Made by a program: the position numbers and the translations under genes
Shown here: piece after piece, positions 53,105 through 62,349 of the stretch
Layout: every line of letters begins with the position of its first letter
Numbering within the stretch: position 1 is the stretch's first letter
Notes under the pieces: generated by a model
Seen by the model: the letters and a program-made list of their open reading frames with translations, nothing else
Database searches by the model: none
What the model was told of the DNA's origin: nothing
From: Bryobacterales bacterium
GTDB taxonomy: Bacteria > Acidobacteriota > Terriglobia > Bryobacterales > Bryobacteraceae
Direction: 5' to 3'
Length of the DNA stretch: 64,000 nucleotides
Assembly (NCBI GenBank): GCA_016721425.1
Contig: JADKID010000015.1
Location: 248,001 to 312,000, forward strand

Positions 53105-54289
53105 GTGATCTTTTCACTGGAGGCGCTTGAGGCGCAAAAAGGCGATTGCCTGATTCTCAGTTGGGGCAAATCCGCCTCGGAGGTTCGTCACGTCGTCATT
53201 GACGGTGGGCCGGACGGAGTCTGGGAGAGTTCACTTTCTAAACGGCTGGCCCAGCTTCGCAAGACTCACGGCGTACCCAAGGGCGAGGCCCTGCCAATTG
53301 AGATGGTGATGGTGAGCCACATTGACGACGATCACATCAATGGAGTTCTCGGCCTTTTCACCACGATGGAGGATGCGCAGCCGGCGACGCCCTACCGGAT
53401 TGGCACGCTTTGGTTCAACAGCTTCGACGACATCATCGGCAATGGTCCCCAGGAGCTGAAATCGAAACTGGCCTCGCTGGGCGCCGGCGTGGCTGCGGGC
53501 AAGGTTGCCTCGACGGCGTTTGGCTTGGGAGAGGGCGGACGCCATTCGGCCGCCATCCTGGCGTCGGTGGGGCAAGGGCGCGATCTGCGATCCAAAGCAC
53601 TGGGGCTAAGAACTCTGATCAATGCCGGCTTCAAGGGTCTCGTCATGACCCAGAATAAGCCGGTGATTGTGCCGCTCGCGGACGATCTGAAACTCCACAT
53701 CATCACGCCCAGTCTGAAGCGTCTCACCGCGCTGAATGACGAATGGGAGAAGGACGTTGCCAAGCATCCGTCCGATGCGAGGGTGGCTGCTTTCACGGAT
53801 GCGTCGATCGCGAATCTCTCCAGCATCGTTGTCGTGGCGGAGTTCGGCGGCAAGACCATGCTGCTGACCGGCGACGCCCGCGGCGACGACATTCTGGCAG
53901 GGCTCACCAGCGCCGGCTTCCTCGACAACCCCAAGAAGGGCAAAGTGCATTTCGATGTCCTCAAGATGCCCCACCACGGCAGCAATCGCAACATGACCTT
54001 GGATTTCCTGAAGCGCATCACGGCCGATCACTACGTCATTTCAGCCAACGGCGAGCATACCAATCCCGATGCGGATACCGTTGAATGGATCGCCCAGGCG
54101 CGCGCGGGCGACTCCTATCTCATCCATTTCACTAACGAGAAGATGATCGATCCGGCGAAGAAGAACCTCGATGTGGGCAAGGCGGTGAAGGATGTGCTCT
54201 CCGCCCACAAGATTGAAAGGCAGGCTGTCTATCGCAAGGACAACGCCCTGGGCCTGCGCGTGGATCTTTTCGACGCTCTCAAGCTGTAG
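53105..54289 (+). CDS. MBL-fold metallohydrolase (ComEC/Rec2-type), partner of the S8 protease
   Basis: 394 residues from GTG 53105 with a strong gaggagga site about six bases upstream. Metallo-beta-lactamase fold with the HxDxDH metal motif (His72, Asp74, Asp76, His77 in SHIDDDHING), LLTGDARGDD, and VLKMPHHGSNRN, as in ComEC/Rec2-like MBLs. An insert of ~130 residues (about 90-220) follows the first motif. No signal peptide or competence-type membrane domain, so it is a soluble cytoplasmic hydrolase, possibly a nuclease or phosphodiesterase. Substrate unknown; pairing with an intracellular protease is the notable point. Confidence 0.9.
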   Translation: MIFSLEALEAQKGDCLILSWGKSASEVRHVVIDGGPDGVWESSLSKRLAQLRKTHGVPKGEALPIEMVMVSHIDDDHINGVLGLFTTMEDAQPATPYRIGTLWFNSFDDIIGNGPQELKSKLASLGAGVAAGKVASTAFGLGEGGRHSAAILASVGQGRDLRSKALGLRTLINAGFKGLVMTQNKPVIVPLADDLKLHIITPSLKRLTALNDEWEKDVAKHPSDARVAAFTDASIANLSSIVVVAEFGGKTMLLTGDARGDDILAGLTSAGFLDNPKKGKVHFDVLKMPHHGSNRNMTLDFLKRITADHYVISANGEHTNPDADTVEWIAQARAGDSYLIHFTNEKMIDPAKKNLDVGKAVKDVLSAHKIERQAVYRKDNALGLRVDLFDALKL

Positions 54290-54318
54290 TTCCAGAGGGG
54301 TGCAGCCCGGCTCACAGA

Positions 54319-56262
54319 TCACCGGTAGAACGGTTGCCAGGTGAGCCAGCGCGGGCCGTATTTCGGCACCGGCGCCCCCACCTCCAGCGCGCCCAGATCC
54401 GGCGCCCGGCCCATGAATCCGTCGTTCACGGTGGGGATCACAACGCCCGCGTCCACGGCCTTGCTGCCTGCCTTGAGCTGGAAGTTCAAGTCCATGGAGT
54501 GATACACCGCATGCCGTTTGGCAGGGTCCGGCGGCGCCATCTGCTGGAAGATGTCGAAGTCCACCTCCATGCCGTGGGCCTCCTGCCCGGTGGCCGCGCG
54601 GAACTCGGCCAGCGTCGCAAAGCTCTTCCAATCCTCGCGTTTGGCCTCGTACGCGGTCTGGCCGGCCGCCGGCGCCAGCCACAGATACTGCGCGGTCACG
54701 CCCTGGTTGGGCCGGTAGCCGTTGTAATCCGAGCTGTACGCGCCCGTCGCATTGGCCCACGCCATGATGCCGCGGTCCGGCGTGTCCCGCCCCAGGAAGA
54801 GATTGTTGCGGAAGTGCGTGTTCGAGTACGGATCACCCACGGTCTGTTCGCCGATCAAAGTGTTGTGGTACACGAGCAACCCGGCCGGCTTGGCCGAGAA
54901 CTTGAACGACACGCCGGAGGGGACGTGATAAAGGAGATTTCGCACAAAGTACACCGGCCCGCCGAATGTGGGTTGGGCGCTGTAGCCGCCATGGGCTGCA
55001 TTGATGCCGCGATTCTCGAACACGCGGATGTTGTGCACTCCGCCGTCGGTCTCGATGAAATCATCGTTCGACATATGCATGTCGTTGCCGTAGATGTCGA
55101 TGGAGGAGGCCTGCCGCTCCGGATCCTTTTCCGGCGTACCGTAAGTGGAGATCCCAATCGCGTCGTGGAAATAGGCGATCGCATTGCGCGCGATCACGTG
55201 CCCCGGGCCGTACACCTTGATGGCGTAGTAGCTGGTCAGTTGGTGCGAGGCGTAGGGCCCGGCGCTGGCCCACAGCGGCCCGGTCCAGCCGATCAACCGG
55301 AAGCGGTCGTCGCGTCCCAGGAAGAGATTGTCGGCAATGTAGAAGTCGCTGGAGCCGGCATACTCAGTCCACACGCCGAAGCCCACGCCCTCAAACCGGC
55401 AGTTCTTCACAGTCAGCCCCACCGCGCCCAGCACCTCCTTCTGGCCGGCGAAAATGCCGACGTCGGTGTTGCGGATGGTCAAGCCGTCGAAGATGTGATA
55501 CGCCGAGGCCATCACATCGAAGAGCCGGTGGTTGCCGGCACCATCGAGCACCACCTCGCCGTCGCCCGCCGCCTTGATCGTGATCGGCTTCTCCCGGGTG
55601 CCCTTCAGCGTGAGAGACAATGAGCCGTCGAAAGGCGTCATCATCGGATCCACGTAATTCAGCCGCTCTGTCTTGTACAGCCCGGCGTGCAGCACGATGT
55701 TGTCGCCGGCCTGCGCGCGCCGTTCCCACATCACGCTCCAGTCGCCCAGGCCGGAGCCATAGTACGCCTCCAGAATGCTGCTGAAACTTGGCTCCATCCG
55801 CACTCCCTTATAGTCGGGCGGGTAGACATGCAAGGTGCGCCCGCCCGCATAGGAAACCGGCTCCGTGCGCGTCTTCACCCGCACTATCTGCGCCGCCGTT
55901 CCGACAACCCCATCGGGGTCTTTCATCTGGAACCGGCAATCGTATTCCGTGCCTGGCCGCAGGTTGAGAATACTGCCGGCGAAGCCCTCGGGCACGGTGT
56001 AGTCGAAGTGCTCGCGCTGCCGGAAGATCCGCTCTCCGCCGATCCGCAACAGCGGCAGCGCGAGCCGCCACGCCGTCTCCCCGACGGCGCGGTAATCCAC
56101 CGTGACGGTGGCGTTGCGGTTGGCATCCCCGCTGATCGCCCACTCGAACCCGAGGTTTAAGAGCGTCGGGTGCTCCACCACGAACTTACCCGTGGTCGTG
56201 TTGTTCTGCCCATACGCGCCCGCCGCCAACACGAAGAGAGAAAGTAATTGTCCGCGCTTCAT
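54319..56262 (-). CDS. Exported right-handed beta-helix protein (polysaccharide lyase-like)
   Basis: 647 residues, signal peptide MKRGQLLSLFVLAAGAYG. An N-terminal FN3-like module (NLGFEWAISGDANRNATVTVDYR in parts, ~35-130) precedes a long parallel beta-helix (~170-500) with repeated turns such as HIFDGLTIRNTDVGIF, LTVKNCRFEGVGFGVW, FYIADNLFLGRDD, HVIARNAIAYFHDAIGI. C-terminal DLGALEVG fits the family's closing motif (often A-P-D-x-G-A-x-E). Such proteins are lyases or glycan-binding surface proteins; catalytic residues cannot be assigned by eye. Confidence 0.85.
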   Translation of the reverse strand: MKRGQLLSLFVLAAGAYGQNNTTTGKFVVEHPTLLNLGFEWAISGDANRNATVTVDYRAVGETAWRLALPLLRIGGERIFRQREHFDYTVPEGFAGSILNLRPGTEYDCRFQMKDPDGVVGTAAQIVRVKTRTEPVSYAGGRTLHVYPPDYKGVRMEPSFSSILEAYYGSGLGDWSVMWERRAQAGDNIVLHAGLYKTERLNYVDPMMTPFDGSLSLTLKGTREKPITIKAAGDGEVVLDGAGNHRLFDVMASAYHIFDGLTIRNTDVGIFAGQKEVLGAVGLTVKNCRFEGVGFGVWTEYAGSSDFYIADNLFLGRDDRFRLIGWTGPLWASAGPYASHQLTSYYAIKVYGPGHVIARNAIAYFHDAIGISTYGTPEKDPERQASSIDIYGNDMHMSNDDFIETDGGVHNIRVFENRGINAAHGGYSAQPTFGGPVYFVRNLLYHVPSGVSFKFSAKPAGLLVYHNTLIGEQTVGDPYSNTHFRNNLFLGRDTPDRGIMAWANATGAYSSDYNGYRPNQGVTAQYLWLAPAAGQTAYEAKREDWKSFATLAEFRAATGQEAHGMEVDFDIFQQMAPPDPAKRHAVYHSMDLNFQLKAGSKAVDAGVVIPTVNDGFMGRAPDLGALEVGAPVPKYGPRWLTWQPFYR

Positions 56263-56420
56263 AGTCGTTCATTCCGTTTCAACTTCGGCTCCGCGCCGCA
56301 TCGCGCGTTGTTCTTCAGGCACCTACCGATTGTATGCCTCCAAATCCGGACATCGAACCCCGCGCGCATGCGGTACCCTGATGACGATGTTCGGCACCGG
56401 CGTTCCGTACATCGGCCACT

Positions 56421-57605
56421 ATGCCCACTGCCTCCCGCAATCTTCTGTTACCCCTCGGCTTATTCGTATTGGGTTTCCTTTCCGCCGCCCTGCAATTGGG
56501 AGAAGATGCCGCCATCGGCCCGGCCTTCGAGACCGTCAGCGTGGCCAGAAACCTCGCCGCCGGTCTCGGATTCAGCAATCCGTTTCAACCGCTGCCCACC
56601 GGACCCACTGCGCTAATTCCGCCAGTCTATCCCGCGCTCATGGCCGGCGTGATCCGGCTGTTCGGATATGGCGGCGGATTCGTCACTGTGATGGTATTGC
56701 TCCAGTTGGTGCTCAATGGCATTCAGGCGGCGCTTCTGCCGGCCGTGTCGGAACGGCTTCTCGGCCAGCGGCGTCCTGGCTTCCTCGCCGCCGGCGCCTT
56801 GATCTGCCTGCCCGTGATGCCGGTGATGCCGCAGTTCGAAATGGAGCTCCAGATTGTCATTCTGCTTCTCTTTGTTCTCATTCCGGTGACAAAATGGTCC
56901 GCCGTCCCCGCGGCGCTCTTCGCCGCGTTGGCACTGCACGTCAATCCCTCCAGCCTCTTCCTGCTGGGAGGTTGGATGTTGTGGAAGCGACCGGGAATCC
57001 GTTGGAGTGCCATTTGGGTGGGCGTACTCGTCATCGCCTGCGCGCCGTGGGCGATCCGGAACTATACGGTGACAGGCCGCCTGGTATTCATCCGCAACAA
57101 CTTCCCGCTGGAATTGCACATCGCCAATAACGAAATCGCCGGGCCCGAGTTCTTCAGCAATCTGCAGAGCTTCCGCTCTCTCCACCCGAACAACAATGCC
57201 GCCGAGGCCAGAGCCGTCCAGACGCTCGGCGAAACCGCGTATTTCGATCGCTGCGGCCTCCAGGCCAGAGAGTGGATTCGCCGCAACCCGGGCCGGTTCC
57301 TCCGCCTGACCGCGCAGCGCGCCTTTCGGTACTGGGTCCCTCGCACCGAGCCCCATCATTGGTTCGGATGGATCGTCGGTCTGCTCACCCTGCTGGCCAT
57401 ACCCGCCCTGCTCCGTCTCTACAAGAACCCCGTATTCACCACCGGTCTGCTCCTGTCGCCTCTGCTCTACTTCGTGGTGCAGGCCGATTACCGTTACCGC
57501 ATGCCATACTTCTGGCTCACGCTCCTGGCCGCCGGTTGCACCGTCGCCAACTGGCTGGATCGGAGAGCCGCCCGCTCCGCCGGACCGCCATCCGCGCAAC
57601 AATAG
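56421..57605 (+). CDS. Multi-pass membrane protein, GT-C glycosyltransferase-like
   Basis: 394 residues, about 9-10 hydrophobic helices. The first extracytoplasmic loop has GEDAAIGPAFETVSVARNLAAG and FQPLPTGPTALIPPVYPALMAG (in parts), the arrangement of ArnT/PMT-like (GT-C) enzymes, though the acidic motif DDE is reduced to ED. A soluble segment (LVFIRNNFPLELHIANNEIAG) lies between helices in the second half. Likely acts on polyprenyl-linked sugars; family assignment is moderate. It precedes the aldo/keto reductase by four bases. Confidence 0.65.
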   Translation: MPTASRNLLLPLGLFVLGFLSAALQLGEDAAIGPAFETVSVARNLAAGLGFSNPFQPLPTGPTALIPPVYPALMAGVIRLFGYGGGFVTVMVLLQLVLNGIQAALLPAVSERLLGQRRPGFLAAGALICLPVMPVMPQFEMELQIVILLLFVLIPVTKWSAVPAALFAALALHVNPSSLFLLGGWMLWKRPGIRWSAIWVGVLVIACAPWAIRNYTVTGRLVFIRNNFPLELHIANNEIAGPEFFSNLQSFRSLHPNNNAAEARAVQTLGETAYFDRCGLQAREWIRRNPGRFLRLTAQRAFRYWVPRTEPHHWFGWIVGLLTLLAIPALLRLYKNPVFTTGLLLSPLLYFVVQADYRYRMPYFWLTLLAAGCTVANWLDRRAARSAGPPSAQQ

Positions 57606-57609
57606 GCCC

Positions 57610-58593
57610 ATGAACTACGTCAACCTCGGCACCGCCGGCCTCAAAGTATCCCGCATCTGCCTTGGTGCCATGACCTATGGCTCCAAACAATGGCGCGAGT
57701 GGGTGCTCGAGGAAGACGAGGGCCGCCCGTTCATTCAGCGCGCTCTCTCGCTCGGCATCAACTTCTTCGACACCGCCGATATGTACTCTCTCGGCGTCAG
57801 CGAAGAGATCCTCGGCCGCGCCCTCAAGGACTTCGCCGCCGCGCGCGAACGCTTCGTCATTGCCACCAAGGTCTTTCACGCCATGGGCGACGATCCCAAT
57901 CAATGCGGCCTTTCGCGCAAGCACATCCTGCACTCGATTGACGCCAGCCTGCGACGTCTCGGCACGGACTACGTCGATCTCTACCAGATCCACCGCTTCG
58001 ATTACTCCACGCCCATCGAGGAGACGCTCCGGGCCCTCCACGACGTGGTCCGCGCCGGCAAGGCGCTCTACATTGGCGCGTCGTCCATGCACACCTGGCA
58101 GTTCGCGCAGATGCAGTACACCGCCGATCAGCTCGGCCTCACGCGTTTCGTTTCCATGCAGAACCACTACAACCTCGTCTATCGCGAGGAAGAGCGCGAG
58201 ATGATCCCCTTCTGCCGCAACCAGGGAGTCGCCGTCATCCCTTGGAGCCCGCTTGCCCGCGGTTTCCTCGCCGGCAATCGTACCGCCACCGGCTTCGGCG
58301 CCACCTCGCGCGCCAAGACGGATGACATCGCCCACCGCCTCTACTACCAGCCCTCGGATTTCACAGTCGTCGAGCGTGTCACCGAAATCGCCAATCGCCG
58401 CGGAGTGCCCAACGCGCAGATCGCCCTGGCCTGGCTGCTCCATCAGCCCGGCGTCACCGCGCCCATCGTCGGCGCCAGCAAGATGAACCACCTCGACGAC
58501 GCCATCGCTGCGCTCGACATTCATCTCGATGAGTCCGAACTCAAAGCGCTCGCTGAACCATACCAGCCCCACCCCGTGCTCGGACACCAGTGA
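57610..58593 (+). CDS. Aldo/keto reductase
   Basis: NAD(P)H-dependent carbonyl reductase, 327 residues, (beta/alpha)8 barrel. Catalytic tetrad: Asp and Tyr in FFDTADMYS, Lys in IATKVF, His in YQIHRFDY. C-terminal cofactor loop VIPWSPLARGFLAGN and PIVGASKMNHLDDA are typical of the AKR type close to AKR11/YajO-like proteins. Its stop overlaps the start of the next membrane gene as ATGA. Confidence 0.96.
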   Translation: MNYVNLGTAGLKVSRICLGAMTYGSKQWREWVLEEDEGRPFIQRALSLGINFFDTADMYSLGVSEEILGRALKDFAAARERFVIATKVFHAMGDDPNQCGLSRKHILHSIDASLRRLGTDYVDLYQIHRFDYSTPIEETLRALHDVVRAGKALYIGASSMHTWQFAQMQYTADQLGLTRFVSMQNHYNLVYREEEREMIPFCRNQGVAVIPWSPLARGFLAGNRTATGFGATSRAKTDDIAHRLYYQPSDFTVVERVTEIANRRGVPNAQIALAWLLHQPGVTAPIVGASKMNHLDDAIAALDIHLDESELKALAEPYQPHPVLGHQ

Positions 58594-59852
58594 TGAAGAG
58601 CGACAACTATCCTCCTCTGTGGCTCTGGTGCCTCTTCCCGGCCGTCACCATGTCGCTTGGCTGGGGCCTCCGCGGCTACATTCGCGGCGGTCCGCTCGGC
58701 GCTATGATTCCTGGCGCCATGATTGGCCTTGCTCTGTGTATGCTCCTGAGCCGTGAGAGGGAATCCGCCCTGGTGGCTGCGTTCGCCGCCGTGGGGGTCG
58801 GCTTCGGCGGCCAGGAGACCTACGGCCAGACCGTGCACATCGCCACGCTGCCCGAATCCTGGGCGTGGGGCATCACCGGCTTCACACTCAAGGGCGCCGC
58901 CTGGGGCCTCCTCGGAGGCGCCGCCATCGGTGTCGCACTCACGCGCGAACGCTACCGCCCCTCGCAGTTCCTCTCCGCCTTCACCTTCATGCTGGTCGCC
59001 ACGTGGGCCGGCTGGAAACTGATCAATCAGCCCAAGCTGATCTACTTCTCCAATCGCCTCGACAAGCCTCGCGAGGAGCTCTGGTTCGGGCTGCTGCTCG
59101 GCGGCATCGTCTTCCTTGTCTGGCTCTCGTTGATCGCCGGCGCCCGCCTCCCCTGGCGCTTCGCCCTGTGGGGCGCGCTCGGCGGTGGCCTCGGGTTTGG
59201 TCTCGGCGCGGCCATCCACGTCTGGGGCCGGCTCCACGCGCCCAACTTCCCATTTGAATGGTGGAAGACCATGGAGTTTACCTTCGGCGCTCTCCTCGGC
59301 TTGTCCTACGGCTACTGCGCCTGGCGCCACCGCAATGAACTTGCGCCGCCCCAGCCCGTAGAATCCACTCCGCCCGCCCTGCTGCCCTCGCTGGCCCTGG
59401 CCGTGGTCTCCATCGCGATTGGAGTCGCCGCCGAAGACCTGCTGCCTGTCCGCTTCGATTACACCATCCTTGGCGTCGTGCTCCTCAGCCTGGCCATCTT
59501 CTTCCGCGCCTTCTCCTGGCAGACGGCCATCACCGTCACTTACTGCGCCTTCGCGTTGGATTTCGTCAAAAACCGCAGCGATTTCCCAGCCCCCGCGCTC
59601 TGGGCCTTCCTGATCCTCACCACCCTGGTCACCGCCATCTACACCGCCCGCACCGCCCGGATGCGGCCGTTGTTCCTGTTTCTCGTCGTCTCCTCCGTCG
59701 CCATCGCCCTGGGCAAAGGGCTTCTCCTACCGCCCAAAGGGATCGGGCTCCATCTCGTGGTCACGGAGCTGACCTTCGTCGCCCTCGCGACCGCGGCGGT
59801 CCTCCTGGCCCCTCGTCCGGCGGCTGGCCAGGGACGAGGTGCCTCACTCTAA
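58590..59852 (+). CDS. Multi-pass membrane protein of unknown function
   Basis: 420 residues with roughly 12 hydrophobic segments. Gly-rich helices such as LGWGLRGYIRGGPLGAMIPGAMIG (in parts) and LWGALGGGLGFGLGAAIHVWG recall transporter helices, but no family motif is identified. Conserved-looking polar loop FPFEWWKTMEFTFG between helices. Translationally coupled to the aldo/keto reductase. Confidence 0.8.
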   Translation: MMKSDNYPPLWLWCLFPAVTMSLGWGLRGYIRGGPLGAMIPGAMIGLALCMLLSRERESALVAAFAAVGVGFGGQETYGQTVHIATLPESWAWGITGFTLKGAAWGLLGGAAIGVALTRERYRPSQFLSAFTFMLVATWAGWKLINQPKLIYFSNRLDKPREELWFGLLLGGIVFLVWLSLIAGARLPWRFALWGALGGGLGFGLGAAIHVWGRLHAPNFPFEWWKTMEFTFGALLGLSYGYCAWRHRNELAPPQPVESTPPALLPSLALAVVSIAIGVAAEDLLPVRFDYTILGVVLLSLAIFFRAFSWQTAITVTYCAFALDFVKNRSDFPAPALWAFLILTTLVTAIYTARTARMRPLFLFLVVSSVAIALGKGLLLPPKGIGLHLVVTELTFVALATAAVLLAPRPAAGQGRGASL

Positions 59853-59922
59853 GCGAACCCTCGCATTGTTCGTAGCCGGTTCGCGACCGGCGAGCCCCCG
59901 AAGCCAGTGAATTGTCACCACA

Positions 59923-59931
59923 TGATATACT
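59923..59931 (+). promoter_or_regulatory. Extended -10 promoter element before the EAL-HDOD gene
   Basis: tgatatact is an extended -10 (TGnTATACT; hexamer 59926-59931) in an AT-rich patch 38 bases upstream of the small ORF at 59969. There is no matching -35, consistent with extended -10 promoters. A ttgtca at 59912 is too close to serve. Confidence 0.4.
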
Positions 59932-59968
59932 TCTGGATTACACGGCGCGTTAATAAACATTCACCAAT

Positions 59969-60088
59969 ATGAGTGAAACAAAGCGCATTTCGGGCAAAGT
60001 CGCCAATGCCGGAGCCGCCATCGAGACGGGAACGGCGTATGTGGTCAAGGTGTTGTGCCCGGTCTGGGATGACGCATGGATGCGCTAG
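59969..60088 (+). CDS. Putative 39-residue leader ORF overlapping the EAL-HDOD start
   Basis: ATG 59969 to TAG 60086-60088; MSETKRISGKVANAGAAIET then GTAYVVKVLCPVWDDAWMR. It ends 13 bases inside the following gene in another frame, so translation through it could reopen or block the downstream start. No ribosome binding site is obvious; may be a chance frame or a coupling peptide. Confidence 0.35.
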   Translation: MSETKRISGKVANAGAAIETGTAYVVKVLCPVWDDAWMR

Positions 60089-61293
60089 TCGGCCGGCAGC
60101 CAATTCTCGATGCGAATAACCGCACGTTGGCCTACGAACTTCTGTTCCGCTCCGGGATGGAAAACCGCTTCGACGGCAGCGATGGCGACTCTGCCACCGG
60201 GGCTGTCATCACCAACACATTCGTGACGATCGGGTGCAACCGTGTTCTCGGGGGCAAGCGCGGCTTCATTAACCTCACGCGCACGCTTCTGGTTGAGGAA
60301 AAGGCCCTGATACTGCCCAGCAATCGGGTGGTGATTGAGGTTCTCGAGAACGTCGAGCCCGACGCGGAAGTGATGGAGGCATGCCGCAAGCTCAAATCTG
60401 CCGGATACCGCATTGCTCTGGATGACGTCACCGCGGCTAATTTTGAATCGCCACTGATGCTCTACGCGCGCTATGCCAAGCTGGACTGGCCGGCGATCGA
60501 AGAATCGGACCGCCGCCGGATTTGCGGCCAGCTCAAGAGAAAGGGAGTCCGGCTACTCGCGGAGAAGGTGGAGACGAAGGCAGCTTTCCAGGCGGCTCGA
60601 TCCTTCGGCTGCGAGCTGTTTCAGGGCTTCTATTTCGCCCACCCCGAGATTCTCTCCGCCCGCCAGGTGCCGGCATCAAAGCTGGCCTGTTTACGCCTGG
60701 TTGGAGAGATTCAGAGAGAGGAACTGGATTTTGCCAAGCTGGAAGGGATCGTGAGAGTAGACGTCGGCCTCACCCAGAGACTCCTCACCTTCGCCAATTC
60801 CGCCATCTTTTCCTGCGGGCGCCACATCTCCACGCTGAGCCATGCATTTGTGGTCCTTGGGGAGAACAACATCCGCCGGTGGGTCACCATGGCGGCCCTT
60901 TCGAGCATGGCTTCCGGCAAGCCGGCCGAACTGGTAACCCTCTCGTTGACCCGCGCGCGTTTTTGCGAACTGGCGGCCGAAAACTCGGGGCTGCGGCGGC
61001 GGAGTTCGTCCTGCTTCCTGATCGGCCTATTGTCGCTGCTGGATGTCATGATCGGAACGCCCCTCTCGGAACTGGTACAAGAGCTCGGACTCGAATCCCA
61101 CGTCTCTCAGGCCATTCTGGGCGCTTCTCCGGATGGCGATCACCTCGCATCCGTCTTGCGCCTGACCGTGGCTCTCGAACGGACGGACTATGAGGCGGCC
61201 GGCGAGCATGCCGCTGCAATTGGGCTGCCATTCGGCATGGTGGGCGAACTGCAATTCCAGGCGATGGTCTGGGCGGATAGCATTCCAACCTAA
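60076..61293 (+). CDS. EAL-like/HDOD signalling protein
   Basis: 405 residues. The N-terminal ~200 residues are a degenerate EAL domain (VGRQPILDANNRTLAYELLFR, with AYELL in place of EAL; LDDVTAANF; LLAEKVET; GCELFQGFYFAHPE); catalytic metal ligands are incomplete, so it is likely non-enzymatic. The HDOD domain (~205-390) is without HD phosphodiesterase residues: LEGIVRVDVGLTQRLLTFANSA, ISTLSHAFVVLGENNIRRWVTM (in parts). Family members are linked to c-di-GMP signalling and motility regulation. Confidence 0.92.
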   Translation: MDALVGRQPILDANNRTLAYELLFRSGMENRFDGSDGDSATGAVITNTFVTIGCNRVLGGKRGFINLTRTLLVEEKALILPSNRVVIEVLENVEPDAEVMEACRKLKSAGYRIALDDVTAANFESPLMLYARYAKLDWPAIEESDRRRICGQLKRKGVRLLAEKVETKAAFQAARSFGCELFQGFYFAHPEILSARQVPASKLACLRLVGEIQREELDFAKLEGIVRVDVGLTQRLLTFANSAIFSCGRHISTLSHAFVVLGENNIRRWVTMAALSSMASGKPAELVTLSLTRARFCELAAENSGLRRRSSSCFLIGLLSLLDVMIGTPLSELVQELGLESHVSQAILGASPDGDHLASVLRLTVALERTDYEAAGEHAAAIGLPFGMVGELQFQAMVWADSIPT

Positions 61294-61355
61294 TCCGCCA
61301 AGGCGGCCCCGCCCGGCAGATCTGCCTCTGCGCCGGCGGTTTCCGGGAGGCGCGC

Positions 61356-62303
61356 CTAGAGCTTTACCGCGTTCTGCCGCACATACTCATCTACCTTCGC
61401 CACCGCGGGCCCGATATAGTGATACGGCTCCGCATACGCCACGCCAAACCTCCGGCCCGTTTCTGCATCCCGCTCCAGAACGAACTGCCGCGTGTATGCC
61501 CGGTTCGCCGTCTCGTCGTCGTTGCCCAGCAAAGGCAGCCGCAACCCCTGCTCGGTCAGCCGCCGCCGCAGCATCGCCCCGCTCTGCCCGGCCGGACCCT
61601 GCGCCGCATTCAGGATGTTGATAGCGATCTTGCGGTCCATGATCTCCGTGATGTCCACCACGCGGTTTACAATCTGCGGGCCGCGCGCAAAGTAGTACTT
61701 CTCTTTCACCGAATGCGGAGTCAGCCCCGCATCGAAGTGCTCGGGATAGTCCTTACCCATGCCCGCCATCCAGCACGCCGCCTCCACCGCCTTAGCCGTC
61801 ACCGAGTGGTCCGGATTCTCCTCATAATGCGGAGTCGGGTCGTAGCAGATCACCGTGTCCACCTTCAGCAACCGGAAGAGGAAGATCAGCCGCAGCCGCA
61901 GCTCCAGAGGCGAAACGGAGTCGAGCATGTGATTCCGGTAGTACAAGTCGTAGGTCTTTTTCAAACCCAGCGCCCGAGCCACCGCCAGATTGTCGCGCTC
62001 GTTGGCCAGCACGCCCTCGCCCACGCTCCCAGGCCCAGTGTGGTCGTCGTTGGTGGTGCGGATCATGTAGCCCGTGTACCCCTCCTGAATCAGCTTCAGC
62101 ACCAGGCCGCAGGAGAAGAGGGGGATATCGTCGGCATGCGGCTGGATCGCCGCCAGCACCTTGCCCGCGTGCGGCTTGCCGGCCTGCGCGCGTTCGACGT
62201 AGACATCGGTGGAGGGGAATGGCCCGTCCGCCGTCATGGCCCCCGCGGTGGACGCGGTAAGTCCGCCGCCGGCGATGCCAGCAAGAAATTCGCTCCGCTT
62301 CAT
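61356..62303 (-). CDS. PIG-L family deacetylase
   Basis: 315 residues with an N-terminal export signal (MKRSEFLAGIAGGG, Tat-like by position). Zinc site QPHADDIPLFSCG (His, Asp, Asp) and the second His in NPDHSVTAKAVEAA match the LmbE/PIG-L GlcNAc-deacetylase superfamily. Probably deacetylates an N-acetylated sugar or conjugate outside the cytoplasm. It is exported, unlike mycothiol/bacillithiol pathway enzymes. Confidence 0.93.
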   Translation of the reverse strand: MKRSEFLAGIAGGGLTASTAGAMTADGPFPSTDVYVERAQAGKPHAGKVLAAIQPHADDIPLFSCGLVLKLIQEGYTGYMIRTTNDDHTGPGSVGEGVLANERDNLAVARALGLKKTYDLYYRNHMLDSVSPLELRLRLIFLFRLLKVDTVICYDPTPHYEENPDHSVTAKAVEAACWMAGMGKDYPEHFDAGLTPHSVKEKYYFARGPQIVNRVVDITEIMDRKIAINILNAAQGPAGQSGAMLRRRLTEQGLRLPLLGNDDETANRAYTRQFVLERDAETGRRFGVAYAEPYHYIGPAVAKVDEYVRQNAVKL

Positions 62304-62349
62304 CGGATCACCTCAGAAGCTATTCTGCCTCCGTTTCCGAATCGAAGGC

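Noticed and set aside
54334..55623. 429-codon plus-strand frame opposite the beta-helix gene
   Set aside because: Val/Arg/His-rich shadow without start signals.
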